In this document: piece by piece, positions 1 through 8,833 of the stretch
How the letters are laid out: each line of letters begins with the position of its first letter
Numbering within the stretch: the first letter of the stretch is position 1
Assembly: GCA_036520615.1 (NCBI GenBank)
Contig: DATDJI010000080.1
Location: 3,809 to 67,808 of the forward strand
Direction of reading: 5' to 3'
Length of the DNA stretch: 64,000 bases
Source of the DNA: CAMCXE01 sp036520615
GTDB lineage: Bacteria; Pseudomonadota; Gammaproteobacteria; Pseudomonadales; Cellvibrionaceae
Translations under genes and position numbers: made by a program
Notes under the pieces: generated by a model
What the model was told of the DNA's origin: nothing
What the model saw: only the letters and a program-made list of their open reading frames with translations
Databases searched by the model: none

Positions 1-196
1 GATGGTGGATCAAGCCAATGATATGGGCCAGCTGGTTAGCTTTTTTAATGTGGGGCAAACAACAAGTGCTGCCATGGGCAATTCGTACAATGCACCTCGT
101 CACCAGGCCACTAAAACTGTGGCAAAAAAAGCCAAGCTTGCTAAGCCAATGCGCTCAGCTGCGCCGTCCTCGTCTGATGAATGGGAAGATTTTTAA
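1..196 (+). CDS. Methyl-accepting chemotaxis protein, C-terminal end (partial)
   Basis: Only the last ~65 codons are in the window; the gene enters from the left edge in the frame that starts at base 2. The readable part begins with an MCP-like helix end (ANDMGQLVSFFNVG), then a basic flexible linker rich in K, A and S, and ends in EWEDF just before the stop. Long chemoreceptors often carry a C-terminal pentapeptide (NWETF in E. coli Tar/Tsr) on a flexible tether that binds CheR and CheB. EWEDF has the same W-E-x-F pattern, and cheR is the next gene. The family call rests on a short tail plus context, so it is inferred rather than shown by the signalling domain. Confidence 0.7.
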   Translation, partial: MVDQANDMGQLVSFFNVGQTTSAAMGNSYNAPRHQATKTVAKKAKLAKPMRSAAPSSSDEWEDF

Positions 197-221
197 CAGT
201 ACTTTTTAACGCATGTGCAAG

Positions 222-271
222 GCAGATTAATGATTTTATACCTTAATGGTAAATTATTAATCTGCTTTTTT
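222..271 (+). terminator. Rho-independent terminator after the chemoreceptor gene
   Basis: A 10-bp perfect stem (GCAGATTAAT at 222-231 with ATTAATCTGC at 256-265) is followed directly by six T residues. It lies 26 bp after the chemoreceptor stop, so cheR probably has its own promoter in 272-417. Confidence 0.8.
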
Positions 272-417
272 GTTGATAAAATGCAAAATTATGCGCCCAG
301 CAGAACGTTGTAAAAAATCTGCAAGAATTATTTGCGTGTTGCCAAACGCTATTGTTTTTCTATATACAAATTAATTCCGATTAAAAGCTATTTATTATAT
401 GGGACTCTAAGCGGATT

Positions 418-1263
418 ATGACGGACTTTATATCAGCCACTCAGCGCGACCGTGAATTCCCGATGTCGCAGGCTAATTTTTCGCAGATTAAAACCATAGC
501 CTACGAGTGGACCGGTATTAAGTTGTCCGACTTGAAGGAAAATATGATTTACGGCCGACTTGCGCGGCGCGTACGAGCGCTGGATTTGCACGATTTTAAT
601 CAATACTGTGAGTTGCTCAACAGCGAGGATGCAGATGAAAAACGGGAGTTTATCAACGCCATAACTACTAATTTAACGTCGTTTTTCCGTGAGCCGCATC
701 ATTTTGATTTTATAAAAACACAATTGGTGCCGACATTATTAATGCGCAATCACACGAGTAAAAAAATCCGTATTTGGTCGGCAGGTTGCAGTACTGGAGA
801 GGAGCCCTATTCAATTGCCATGGTGGCCGCCTCCATAGCGGAATTGAAATATTGGGATGTGAAAATTCTTGCCACTGACCTTGATTCTAACGTATTGGAA
901 CGAGCCAGTGGTGGAGTATACAGCCAAGATCGCTTTGCATCGTTTCCCAGTGTGTATAAGCAGTATGTTAAAAAATCTGCAACGGGTGATCGAGTAAAAG
1001 TTATTGATGAAGTGCGCCAGATGATTACATTTAATCAGCTGAATTTGTTGGACTCTTGGCCGATGAAGCAGCCTTTCGATATTATTTTTTGCCGCAATGT
1101 GGTTATTTATTTTGACTTGGCTACGCAAAAGTTATTGTTCAATCGCTATGCAGATAAGCTGGCTGATAGTGGGCATTTATTTATCGGTCATTCGGAAAAT
1201 TTGCATAAGATTTCAGATCGATTTTTAAGTTTGGGCCGTACAATTTACGAAAAAACAAAGTAG
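418..1263 (+). CDS. cheR: Chemotaxis protein methyltransferase CheR
   Basis: CheR transfers methyl groups from S-adenosylmethionine to glutamates of chemoreceptors in the cytoplasm, setting adaptation. The 281-residue protein has the CheR layout: an N-terminal helical domain (about 17-90) ending in NLTSFFREPHHF, then a Rossmann SAM-binding domain with motif I IWSAGCSTGEEPYS at about 119-132 and FCRNVVIYF at 224-232. Length matches the family (~275-290). The ATG at 418 gives a somewhat long N-terminus; the second Met (residue 16, MSQANF) is an alternative start. It is followed 25-49 bp later by cheD, then cheB, an adaptation cluster without a visible cheA or cheW. Confidence 0.95.
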   Translation: MTDFISATQRDREFPMSQANFSQIKTIAYEWTGIKLSDLKENMIYGRLARRVRALDLHDFNQYCELLNSEDADEKREFINAITTNLTSFFREPHHFDFIKTQLVPTLLMRNHTSKKIRIWSAGCSTGEEPYSIAMVAASIAELKYWDVKILATDLDSNVLERASGGVYSQDRFASFPSVYKQYVKKSATGDRVKVIDEVRQMITFNQLNLLDSWPMKQPFDIIFCRNVVIYFDLATQKLLFNRYADKLADSGHLFIGHSENLHKISDRFLSLGRTIYEKTK

Positions 1264-1312
1264 CACTATCGACTGCTGTTGAAGTTGAATGGTCGCCGGA
1301 GCTATAAAGGTT

Positions 1313-1948
1313 ATGGCAATTGAAACCTTACCTAGGCCCTTAATTGGGTTTGAACATGTTCACCGCGGTTGGGACGCTCATTGGCAGCGCCCATCCGCAA
1401 AGATATTACCTGGTGAATGTTACGTCAGCACACAGGATGAATTAATCCAAACGGTATTGGGATCCTGTATTTCTGTGTGTATTCGCGATCGCAAATTGGG
1501 TATAGGTGGCATGAATCACTTTATGCTACCTATTCAAGAAGGTGAAAAAGGTATCTCGCGGCAAAATTCTATAAATCCGGCGCTGTGTTATGGCAATTGG
1601 GCAATGGAATTTCTTATTAATGCTATTTTGAAGCAGGGCGGGCGGCGCGAGTTTTTTGAGATCAAAATGTTTGGCGGTGGGCGGGTGTTAACCGGCATGA
1701 CTAATATCGATATAGGCGCGCGCAATATTGAATTTGCGCGCGAATATTTACAGCAGGAAAAGCTGACATTGACGGCTGAAGATGTTGGAGATATTTGCCC
1801 GCGCAAAATACTGTTTTTTCCCCGAACCGGAGTGGTTAAGTTGCGCCGTTTAGTGCATACAGCCAACGATAGTGTTGAACGCCGCGAGCGAGATTATTTA
1901 TTGGCGATGAGTAAAAAACCCAGCACTTCTGATGTGGAGCTATTTTGA
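1313..1948 (+). CDS. cheD: Chemoreceptor glutamine deamidase CheD
   Basis: CheD deamidates specific glutamines of chemoreceptors to glutamates, creating CheR methylation sites. The protein carries the catalytic set: Thr in ELIQTVLGSCIS, the nucleophilic Cys of GSCIS (about residue 52) and the His of GGMNHFMLP (about residue 69). The later FEIKMFGGGRVL and IGARNIEFAREYL segments are typical. An in-frame ATG at 1289 would add eight residues; I prefer 1313 because the added residues have no family character, though AAAGG lies unusually close (2 nt). The stop is immediately followed by the cheB start, so the genes are probably co-transcribed. Confidence 0.93.
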   Translation: MAIETLPRPLIGFEHVHRGWDAHWQRPSAKILPGECYVSTQDELIQTVLGSCISVCIRDRKLGIGGMNHFMLPIQEGEKGISRQNSINPALCYGNWAMEFLINAILKQGGRREFFEIKMFGGGRVLTGMTNIDIGARNIEFAREYLQQEKLTLTAEDVGDICPRKILFFPRTGVVKLRRLVHTANDSVERRERDYLLAMSKKPSTSDVELF

Positions 1949-1949
1949 T

Positions 1950-3008
1950 ATGGTACGGCCGATCAAAGTGCTAATCATTGATGACTCGGCGCTTATTCGC
2001 ACTATGTTGCGCGAGATGATTAATTCAGATGCACGCTTTAGTGTCGTTGCTGAAGCTAAAGATCCGTTTGAGGCACGCGAACTCATTAAGCTGCACGATC
2101 CTGACGTACTCACGTTGGATGTTGAAATGCCGAGGATGAATGGCATTACTTTTTTGGCTAATTTAATGCGTTTAAGGCCCATGCCGGTGGTAATGATTTC
2201 TACGCTGACACAAGAAGGTGCGCCAGCCACTTTGCAAGCATTAGAATTAGGTGCGGTGGATTTTTTACCTAAGCCTCAATCCGGTGGTGACAGTGCATTG
2301 GAGGTATATCGCGAACTGATTTTAGAGAAAATTTATTGGGCTTCAAAAGCGAATATTATCGTTGATTCACCGGTCACTGTTATAAGCGACAGCGAAAAGG
2401 AAATCCTCGCGTTAACCGGTAATCGCAATTTGAAAAGCGGTTTTATCTGTGCAATCGGTGCCTCAACCGGAGGCACTGAAGCGATAAAAAATGTCCTTAA
2501 ACTGCTGCCGGAAAATGCCCCGCCTATTGTTATTGCTCAGCATATACCGGCTGTATTTAGCGCGTCGTTTGCACGCAGGCTAGACAGCGTTTGTCGTATA
2601 AACGTTTTTGAAGCGGAGCATAACCAACCGGTTTTGCCGGGCAATGCTTATTTAGCGCCGGGGCACAGTCATTTGCGTTTATTTAAATCACCAAAAGGAT
2701 ATGTGTGTCGTTTGGATCAGGCGGACCCGGTAAATCGCCATCGTCCTTCGGTGCAAGTTTTATTTGATTCAATGGCTGAACAAGTCGGCGCGCATAGTTT
2801 GGGCATTATGCTGACCGGTATGGGAGCCGATGGCGCGGATGCGCTATTGCGCATGAAACAAGCCGGTGCAGCGACGGTTGCGCAGGATGAAGCAACTTCA
2901 GTGGTGTGGGGAATGCCAGGCGCAGCAGTTAAGCGCGGCGCGGTCGATAAAATATTGCCTCTGGATAAAATCGCAGGATTTATTATGCAGCAGGCCTACA
3001 ATCGTTAA
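1950..3008 (+). CDS. cheB: Protein-glutamate methylesterase / glutaminase CheB
   Basis: CheB removes methyl groups from chemoreceptors when phosphorylated by CheA, giving adaptation feedback. The N-terminal receiver domain has the acidic pair D11-D12, phosphoacceptor D57 (TLDVEMP) and a KP near 108. The C-terminal methylesterase has the triad S172 (GASTGG), H198 (IAQHIP) and D294 (GMGADGAD), close to the E. coli spacing 164/190/286. The ATG at 1950 starts one base after the cheD stop and has GGAG 11 nt upstream; an ATG at 1932 inside cheD would add six residues without a ribosome site. It closes the cheR-cheD-cheB cluster. Confidence 0.95.
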   Translation: MVRPIKVLIIDDSALIRTMLREMINSDARFSVVAEAKDPFEARELIKLHDPDVLTLDVEMPRMNGITFLANLMRLRPMPVVMISTLTQEGAPATLQALELGAVDFLPKPQSGGDSALEVYRELILEKIYWASKANIIVDSPVTVISDSEKEILALTGNRNLKSGFICAIGASTGGTEAIKNVLKLLPENAPPIVIAQHIPAVFSASFARRLDSVCRINVFEAEHNQPVLPGNAYLAPGHSHLRLFKSPKGYVCRLDQADPVNRHRPSVQVLFDSMAEQVGAHSLGIMLTGMGADGADALLRMKQAGAATVAQDEATSVVWGMPGAAVKRGAVDKILPLDKIAGFIMQQAYNR

Positions 3009-3260
3009 TTAATACGGGTATGCGTTGGCTCAAATGTCATCTATAGGCGTAGTCCGTAGTCGCGCAAATTATAACGAGTGTGTTCGTAAATAAGTCCGAG
3101 ATTTTTCCCTGGGAAATCGCGGTTTAATTGAGGCTTTTAGCCGCATACAAGTATTTTTTAGTTAAAAACGCTACCGATAGCGATTGCTGTTTTCGTGGAG
3201 CGGTTTGGCGCGTAGCGATAGTGTAATTACCGGTGTCTTTTTCTTTAAATTTCATAGTTT

Positions 3261-4358
3261 TTAAATTCGCTCTATCACCCAATAAAGCGCAATTAATGAT
3301 ATTCCAGCAGAAGCGCCTTTAAGGCCGAAACGTGCATACCAAAGGCGCTTTCGAACGGAAAATAATACGGGCAATACTGCTAAGACGATGACCAGTTGCC
3401 CCAATTCCACACCTAAATTAAATGCCAAAATTGTTAATAACCGCCTGTCTGCGGGGAGGCCTAACTCGCCGAGAACGCCAGCGAAGCCCATGCCGTGTAC
3501 CAAACCAAAAACAAGTGTAAGTGCAGCTATGGGCTTTATTATGGGCACAATATTATTCATTGCGGTGAATACTACCGACAAGGCAATGGCCACTTCTACC
3601 CAGCGGCTTGGTAATTGCAAAATTCCTAAGGCGGTAAGGCTCAGCGTAATTGAATGCGCCAGAGTGAATGCTGAAACTACCCATGCAGCTTTGCTGATAA
3701 TTTGGCGAGAGTTAGTGTGGCCTTCCCAATTGCCATTGTTGCGGGTCATAACGCAGGTTAATAAAAGCGAAAATAGAAATAAAATGTGATCAAGCCCTTG
3801 CCAAATATGCACCATTCCCTGGTAAATAAACGCTATAAAAGTCGACACAACTTGGCTGTGCGCTAAATTCACTGTTTGTATGCGTTGGTTGTCACTCAAA
3901 ATAAGTGTGTGATGCAAATCGTCAGTGGTTAATTCGGCAATAAGTTTATGCTCGGAATCCCGATCAAAAAATGCGTCGTAGTGAATAGCAAATACACCTG
4001 CTAGTGCGCATTGTGCGCGCAGGGATAAGACTATATAACCTTCATTAAAATGCTCATCAATCATCGATGTTGGATCTATTGCCAATACGCAGTCCTTATC
4101 AGCGCGGGTGAAGCGCAGTTTGGAACGAATGAAATCGTCAATTACGGATTGCTGCTCTAAAACTTCACGCCACTGTAAGCGGCCATTTTGATCTGCGTCC
4201 AAGCCCAAGCTTTGTTCAAGATCATAAAGACGCAATTGGGCTGTGCCAGTGAGCAGGCCTTGTTGGTTAATTTGCGCGTTTAAATAAGCGGTGCTTAATT
4301 GATGCGCCCAACTTTGATTGCACATAAAAAGCATAATAATCGTGATTAGATAGCGCAT
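3261..4358 (-). CDS. HupE/UreJ-like membrane protein with periplasmic EF-hand loop
   Basis: The protein (365 aa) starts with a signal peptide ending around SWAHQ. A soluble region of about 150 residues follows, then a polytopic C-terminal half with the HupE/UreJ_2 signature GLDHILFLFSLLL and about six or seven hydrophobic segments. HupE/UreJ relatives are linked to nickel or cobalt handling near hydrogenase and urease genes, but no such gene is here and the substrate is unknown. Residues 54-65 (DADQNGRLQWRE) fit an EF-hand calcium loop: D1, D3, N5, G6, E12. The gene starts 2 bp after the upstream TPR gene stops, with AAGGA eight bases before the ATG, so the two form a transcription unit. Confidence 0.8.
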   Translation of the reverse strand: MRYLITIIMLFMCNQSWAHQLSTAYLNAQINQQGLLTGTAQLRLYDLEQSLGLDADQNGRLQWREVLEQQSVIDDFIRSKLRFTRADKDCVLAIDPTSMIDEHFNEGYIVLSLRAQCALAGVFAIHYDAFFDRDSEHKLIAELTTDDLHHTLILSDNQRIQTVNLAHSQVVSTFIAFIYQGMVHIWQGLDHILFLFSLLLTCVMTRNNGNWEGHTNSRQIISKAAWVVSAFTLAHSITLSLTALGILQLPSRWVEVAIALSVVFTAMNNIVPIIKPIAALTLVFGLVHGMGFAGVLGELGLPADRRLLTILAFNLGVELGQLVIVLAVLPVLFSVRKRLWYARFGLKGASAGISLIALYWVIERI

Positions 4359-4360
4359 AT

Positions 4361-5626
4361 TTAGTGTCCTTGGTTGAGGGCTGCCGCTTGGGCGCGGGCC
4401 AGTAAAATGCGGTCAGCAGGTTCTTGCGCTTGTTGCCAATTTTGCTTTGCCCACTGCAGCGCTTTTTGTGGATCTGGGGAGATATCTAAATAAAATAAAC
4501 ACATATCAGCGGCGTGTTGGGTATCGCCGCGTTGCTCACGCAGATGGATTTTTTCTGTAATTAATTGCTGCCAATTATATTCGCCAGGGCTTAGACGTTT
4601 TTCTGCGAGCGCTAGGCGCACCAGTAACGCATCGTCTTGATCACTCAGCGCACGCACGAGCGTACCGAGGGTTGAGAGTAATTCTTCATAGTTATGCAGC
4701 GCCAGTTGAACCCCCGCCCATTGACTCCACAGGGACACACTAGCTTGTGCTGGCATTGGCGTTAGATGGTTGAGAGCGGCTTGGGGCTGGTCTAAACGCA
4801 GAGCCATATCGGCGAGTATTTGTTGTAACCAAATGCCTTGTTCTGCATCGGCAAATGTACCGGTTGCCAGTTGCCGCAGTTGGGCGTAGCTCGATTGTAA
4901 TGAAGCCTTGTCGCTGTAACTGGCTGCTTCTAAAGCACAGGCACTGACGGTAACGAGTTCGCTGCGGCCCAGCAGGCTTATACAGTGGCGTTTAGCCTGC
5001 GCTGCGTTGCCTTGAATAAGGGCTATACGCGCCGCAAGCAGGCTGGCGGTGACATTGTGCGGATCACGTGCAAAAACTTCATCTAACGCTTGTTTTGCCG
5101 AGGAAAATTGGTGTTGATGCTGTAGTAGTTGAGCCCAGGTTAACCAAAACTCAGCGCTTGCGGGATGTTTCGCCATTACTGGCGCGAGTACAGCTTGGGC
5201 GCGTCCATATAAATTGGATTGCCCCGGCAGCATTGCTTGTTGCATATAGGCTCGGGCAGCGGCGAGGGCTGCATTCGAATCGTCAGCAGTATTTGATCGG
5301 TTTAATAATTCCGTTGAGTGGAGAGGCCATTGGGCGACAACAGTGTCGGCTGATTCTGGAATAAAGGGTGTGGCGAATGATTGGTTGGCCGCCCAAAGAT
5401 TTAGCAGAATTATTATTAGCCGCAGGGTGAATTTTGCCTGGAGCGGAATAAAGCGGATTGAGAATCCAGATGCCGTGACAATACTTATGGCATTTTTTGC
5501 CGTCTGCATTTTGAATCGGCGCACGGCGAATAAATTCTTTCTATTGTTTAAAAACAGCGGATACCTATCCGCGTGTGAGCGAAAATAAATCTTGTGAGCA
5601 ACAATATGAAAATAATTAAGTGTCAT
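4361..5626 (-). CDS. Tetratricopeptide-repeat protein, membrane-anchored or secreted
   Basis: From about residue 110 onward the 421-residue product is an array of alanine- and leucine-rich helical pairs with TPR spacing (for example AEFWLTWAQLLQHQHQFSSAKQALDEV cut into two helices, then PHNVTASLLAARIALIQGNAAQAKR). A hydrophobic stretch near residues 66-86 (LRLIIILLNLWAANQSFA) looks like a signal peptide or anchor, which makes the first ~60 residues suspicious. The ATG at 5626 has a GAGAG-type ribosome site; a later ATG near 5509 has none. It is tightly coupled to the HupE/UreJ-like gene, so it probably scaffolds or assists that protein; this is inference. Confidence 0.75.
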   Translation of the reverse strand: MTLNYFHIVAHKIYFRSHADRYPLFLNNRKNLFAVRRFKMQTAKNAISIVTASGFSIRFIPLQAKFTLRLIIILLNLWAANQSFATPFIPESADTVVAQWPLHSTELLNRSNTADDSNAALAAARAYMQQAMLPGQSNLYGRAQAVLAPVMAKHPASAEFWLTWAQLLQHQHQFSSAKQALDEVFARDPHNVTASLLAARIALIQGNAAQAKRHCISLLGRSELVTVSACALEAASYSDKASLQSSYAQLRQLATGTFADAEQGIWLQQILADMALRLDQPQAALNHLTPMPAQASVSLWSQWAGVQLALHNYEELLSTLGTLVRALSDQDDALLVRLALAEKRLSPGEYNWQQLITEKIHLREQRGDTQHAADMCLFYLDISPDPQKALQWAKQNWQQAQEPADRILLARAQAAALNQGH

Positions 5627-5727
5627 TATTTTTCTCTCATGAACATAGCCTACTTCCTTTTGTTGCTCGTCAATTTTATTTGCTTAAATGCAATAAATTC
5701 AGAAGCAATAGTGCTGTAGGTAGAATT

Positions 5728-5750
5728 AAATAAGCGCCTTCCTTGGCGCA
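5728..5750 (-). terminator. Probable terminator after the DUF4331/lipoprotein pair
   Basis: On the minus strand GCGCC-aaggaa-GGCGC is followed by TTATTTAATT. It lies 23-45 bp past the lipoprotein stop and before the TPR gene start, splitting the minus-strand genes into two units. The T-run is interrupted, so it may be leaky. Confidence 0.5.
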
Positions 5751-5772
5751 TTGCTTTTTAGTGCAACGAGAT

Positions 5773-6288
5773 TTAGTGGGCTGCGAATATATCGTCGTAG
5801 GCGGTTTCCTCAATCACATCCATGGCCAAGTTCCGTGTGTTCAGAGGCATGGGTTGGGCATTTTCCATTTGGTTAAATGCTTGGCGGCTATACAGGCTGA
5901 AGTCTGCTTGCACGGGGTTGACAGTAATTCCCACCTGGGCGGGTTTTGACATTAACGTACCGTCGGAAACGGTGAAGCTAAAACTATCTTCTCCTGTGGT
6001 TTCCGCCGTGGGTGTATACACAAAGTTACCTGCGCCAGAGAGCGTCACCGTGCCGTGTTGCGGCGCTGTGCCCAGTGCAAAAACCAACGTGTCTTTATCG
6101 GCGTCGACACCCATTAACATTCCGCTTAGGCTGCCGTCGGCATCGGCTGCAAAATGTGCGGCGCTGGCAGTGGGCATGCTATTCACGACAGGGCTTGTGA
6201 CAGTTGTATTCTTACCGCCACCACTACCGCAGGCAACTAGCCCTAGGCTAAGTGTGCTGGCGATATAAAGACGAATTAATATGTTCAT
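5773..6288 (-). CDS. Lipoprotein with one cadherin-like/Ig-like domain
   Basis: A 171-residue lipoprotein: signal peptide with lipobox LVAC, lipidated Cys20, then a glycine-rich spacer (GSGGGKN). Residues ~35-128 form a single bacterial cadherin-like/VCBS-type domain, recognisable from VDADKDTLVFALGTAPQHG, GNFVYTPTAE and GEDSFSFTVSDG. The last ~40 residues have no recognisable fold. AAGGAG sits seven bases before the ATG, and the gene begins only 10 bp after the DUF4331 gene ends, so both are surely co-transcribed. It may anchor or dock the exported DUF4331 protein at the outer membrane; that role is inferred from context. Confidence 0.8.
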   Translation of the reverse strand: MNILIRLYIASTLSLGLVACGSGGGKNTTVTSPVVNSMPTASAAHFAADADGSLSGMLMGVDADKDTLVFALGTAPQHGTVTLSGAGNFVYTPTAETTGEDSFSFTVSDGTLMSKPAQVGITVNPVQADFSLYSRQAFNQMENAQPMPLNTRNLAMDVIEETAYDDIFAAH

Positions 6289-6298
6289 CGCGTTCTCC

Positions 6299-7882
6299 TT
6301 ATATTGAACCTGGAAGTGGATCGGCCAGGTAGGGGAAGGTTGACTTCATCATCTGGGCATTAACGGGTGCCCCGTCGGTGAAGGGCACAGTACCCACATT
6401 GGCGTCGGCAGGTTTACATAAACCCAGATCTGTATCCGTTCCATTGACTGGGATGGGGTGACACAGGCGTCCCATAACCACGCGCAAGGCTATGTCCACG
6501 ACATCATCGCCAGGCCTGCGACCATTGGGGAAACCTGCTAAATCGTTGCCCGCCACACCAAACGTCGATTGCTTAGCGGCAGGTACCGCAGCAATACCGG
6601 TATTTAAGCGCAGCATCTCCGATGGGGTTACTTTCGCCAGTTGATTTACGCCGGGAAAGCCGGTGAGAAAAGCGGTAATTAAGTCTTTGCGAGGGAAATT
6701 CGTGGGCGCGAGCGTAGGAAGATTTGCACCCAATGTAGTGTTAACTGCATCTTTAAATAGAATATTGAGCAATTCGGGCAGGGATGGGTGGGAGACATAA
6801 TCCAGAAACTGGCCATCATTTTTCGGTTCACTACCGCTATAGCGATCCTTATCTTTCAGGCCGATTACCAGTTCGTTTACCAATGGATTACCTAAGCGCG
6901 AAACCTGCACTAAAGCGCCGCCGTTAATCTCGGTTTTGTTAAAGCTTGGCATAGGATTTTGGATGCGCACCTGAGGGACGCTTGCAGTAGTCCATACACC
7001 GATGCTGCCATTACCACTGCCGATCAAGCAGCTTTTGGGGATTTCCAATGCCAACGCAGTAACGTTTTTATCGCCGAGTACATCGTTGCTGGCAGCTTGT
7101 GTAATACCGCCGGGGAAGCCTTTGCCATCACCCGCGCCAGGCGCGCTATCGCCTTCCACCGGTACGTAATTTACCAAATCAAAAGTTTTACCTAAGTTCA
7201 CGACAAACGGATCTTTGCGCTGACCCACAAACACTCGGCCAGGGGTTTGGCAGCCAGGCAGAGTTACCTGGTAAATAAAATGCGCAGCGTATTCGGCGTA
7301 ACCTGCGCCAAATGTTTTGGTGCCGATATTATCCAAGGGTTTGGAGAATACCTTCGTGCCATCTTGTGCATTGCTAATATCCGCCCATTTGCCTGCGCGC
7401 CGGTTGCCGGTGAGCAATTTAAGTGAGTAGGTTTCACTAAAATTGGCTGCAGACATATCCATTGCGGAAATTGCACCGACGTTTTTTAAAGGTACGGCTA
7501 TTTTTTTTGTGGCGCCGCTTGTGCCGATGGGTAGAGTGATACCCGAGCCCATCGGCAGGCTTTGCGCGAAGCGAAATTCAAAACTTAAGTCTTCCACCGC
7601 ATCGCCGTTATTATCAACGTGAATGCTATACACGGCGTTGGGGTCCATGGCGAAATAATTCGGGCCGCCGTAGGCGTCTTGCAGAGGGATGTAATTAGCT
7701 ACTAGGGTGACGAATTGTTCACGCCCCGCCTCGTAACTATTAAAAGCGTAAAGGTCAGTTGAATCCAGAGTGGGCAGGCGAGAGATATTGGGTGCTTCGC
7801 GGTGGCTAGAGGCGTAGCTACCCTGGCTTAATAAACCTGCGCAAACGAGGCTCAATAGGTGAGTCGAGTGTAATTTAAACAT
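6299..7882 (-). CDS. DUF4331 family exported protein
   Basis: The 527-residue product has a signal peptide (cleavage likely after QGSYA) followed by SSHREAP, the hallmark start of DUF4331 proteins, then DSTDLYAFNSYE and YSIHVDNNGDAVEDLSFEFRF. The middle and C-terminal parts are glycine- and asparagine-rich with an expected beta-rich extracytoplasmic fold (RRPGDDVVDIALRVV near the end). Molecular function of DUF4331 is not known. AAGGA lies eight bases upstream of the ATG. The gene is downstream of an ECF sigma/anti-sigma pair but separated by two terminators and about 230 bp, so it should have its own promoter, plausibly read by that sigma factor. Confidence 0.85.
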   Translation of the reverse strand: MFKLHSTHLLSLVCAGLLSQGSYASSHREAPNISRLPTLDSTDLYAFNSYEAGREQFVTLVANYIPLQDAYGGPNYFAMDPNAVYSIHVDNNGDAVEDLSFEFRFAQSLPMGSGITLPIGTSGATKKIAVPLKNVGAISAMDMSAANFSETYSLKLLTGNRRAGKWADISNAQDGTKVFSKPLDNIGTKTFGAGYAEYAAHFIYQVTLPGCQTPGRVFVGQRKDPFVVNLGKTFDLVNYVPVEGDSAPGAGDGKGFPGGITQAASNDVLGDKNVTALALEIPKSCLIGSGNGSIGVWTTASVPQVRIQNPMPSFNKTEINGGALVQVSRLGNPLVNELVIGLKDKDRYSGSEPKNDGQFLDYVSHPSLPELLNILFKDAVNTTLGANLPTLAPTNFPRKDLITAFLTGFPGVNQLAKVTPSEMLRLNTGIAAVPAAKQSTFGVAGNDLAGFPNGRRPGDDVVDIALRVVMGRLCHPIPVNGTDTDLGLCKPADANVGTVPFTDGAPVNAQMMKSTFPYLADPLPGSI

Positions 7883-8029
7883 AGGGAATTCCTTCAGTTG
7901 TAAGTTGAGTTTTGTTACCTAGTAAGAAACGGGTCAACTGAAGTTTTGGATGCAGCTTTTTAAAATATTTTTACAAATCGCCTAGCAGGACCGCAGTGGC
8001 TTAGAGTGGCTTTACAAATATGGAGCTGT

Positions 8030-8055
8030 AAAAAAAGAAAAGCTCTGTGAGAGCT
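8030..8055 (-). terminator. Second of two tandem terminators (minus strand)
   Basis: AGCTC-TCACA-GAGCT on the minus strand is followed by TTTTCTTTTTTT. It sits directly after another terminator with the same TTTTCTTTTTTT tail, giving a double stop after the anti-sigma gene. Confidence 0.7.
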
Positions 8056-8082
8056 AAAAAAAGAAAAGCCCCGTGAGGGGCT
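8055..8082 (-). terminator. First of two tandem terminators after the anti-sigma gene
   Basis: AGCCCC-TCAC-GGGGCT on the minus strand followed by TTTTCTTTTTTT. The hairpin begins 35 bp past the anti-sigma stop codon and is the strongest terminator in this part of the window. Confidence 0.85.
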
Positions 8083-8116
8083 AAATTCAGAAGCCGCAGG
8101 CAAGAGGCCAACGTAG

Positions 8117-8833
8117 TTATAACGTCATTAATTGAGCCGTATAGAGCACGGTGCTGGGCTGGCCGTTAGGCGAGCCACCTAAGGGTTCGAGGCTAACGGC
8201 TAAGGCTGCCACCTGGACTTGGTCAAACAACGCCGAGCGCGGTAATTTCACCCGGCCTGATTTAGGCAACAAGCCTAACGAAACCGGCGGGCGCCCGTCG
8301 GCGGCCAGCATCCACAACTCGTAATCGTGATCGGCCTGGGGTAAGAACGTGCTGCTGGCAGTGATTTCCAGGCCGCTAGCGTGCAGTTTGATCAACCACA
8401 ATGCCTGGGCTTTTTCCCCTTGTATTAGGGCTACCTGTCCTTGTTCAGTTGGCAATTGGGGGAGTGTAAACAGCACTACCGCCAGCACTAGGGCCGCTGC
8501 AGTGGCGAGACCTGTGAGCCACTGCCATACCGGTGCTGAGCGCTCCGGTAACGACACCACCGGAGTAGGCAAAACAACCTGCGACGATGCAATAAAATTT
8601 AGGCGCTGCTGGATGGTTTGCCAAACTTCTGGTGACGGGGTTTGTGGTGCTAAAGAGGCGCCCAGCGTATTTAAATGCGCTTCCCAGCGCCAGAGTGCCG
8701 AGCGCAGCAAAGCACTCTGCATCAGTAGGCGTGAAAAGCGCAGCCGCGCGCCACCTTGTAATGTACCGAGTACATAGGCCGCCGCCAGCGCATTGTTGCG
8801 ATCTTCGTTGAGGTAGTTCATCGATCCAGGCAC
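8117..8833 (-). CDS. Anti-sigma factor, RskA/anti-sigma-K type
   Basis: A 238-residue single-pass membrane protein. Residues 1-95 are a cytoplasmic anti-sigma domain (DRNNALAAAYVLGTLQGGARLRF, then RWEAHLNTLGASL), with a transmembrane helix near 107-127 (LTGLATAAALVLAVVLF). The C-terminal periplasmic RskA-type domain contains the typical DYELWMLAADGRPPVSLG and LYTAQL segments. It should bind the ECF sigma encoded just upstream and release it on an envelope signal, probably by regulated proteolysis. The reading frames overlap by 16 bp, so translation is coupled. Tandem terminators follow. Confidence 0.88.
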   Translation of the reverse strand: MPGSMNYLNEDRNNALAAAYVLGTLQGGARLRFSRLLMQSALLRSALWRWEAHLNTLGASLAPQTPSPEVWQTIQQRLNFIASSQVVLPTPVVSLPERSAPVWQWLTGLATAAALVLAVVLFTLPQLPTEQGQVALIQGEKAQALWLIKLHASGLEITASSTFLPQADHDYELWMLAADGRPPVSLGLLPKSGRVKLPRSALFDQVQVAALAVSLEPLGGSPNGQPSTVLYTAQLMTL

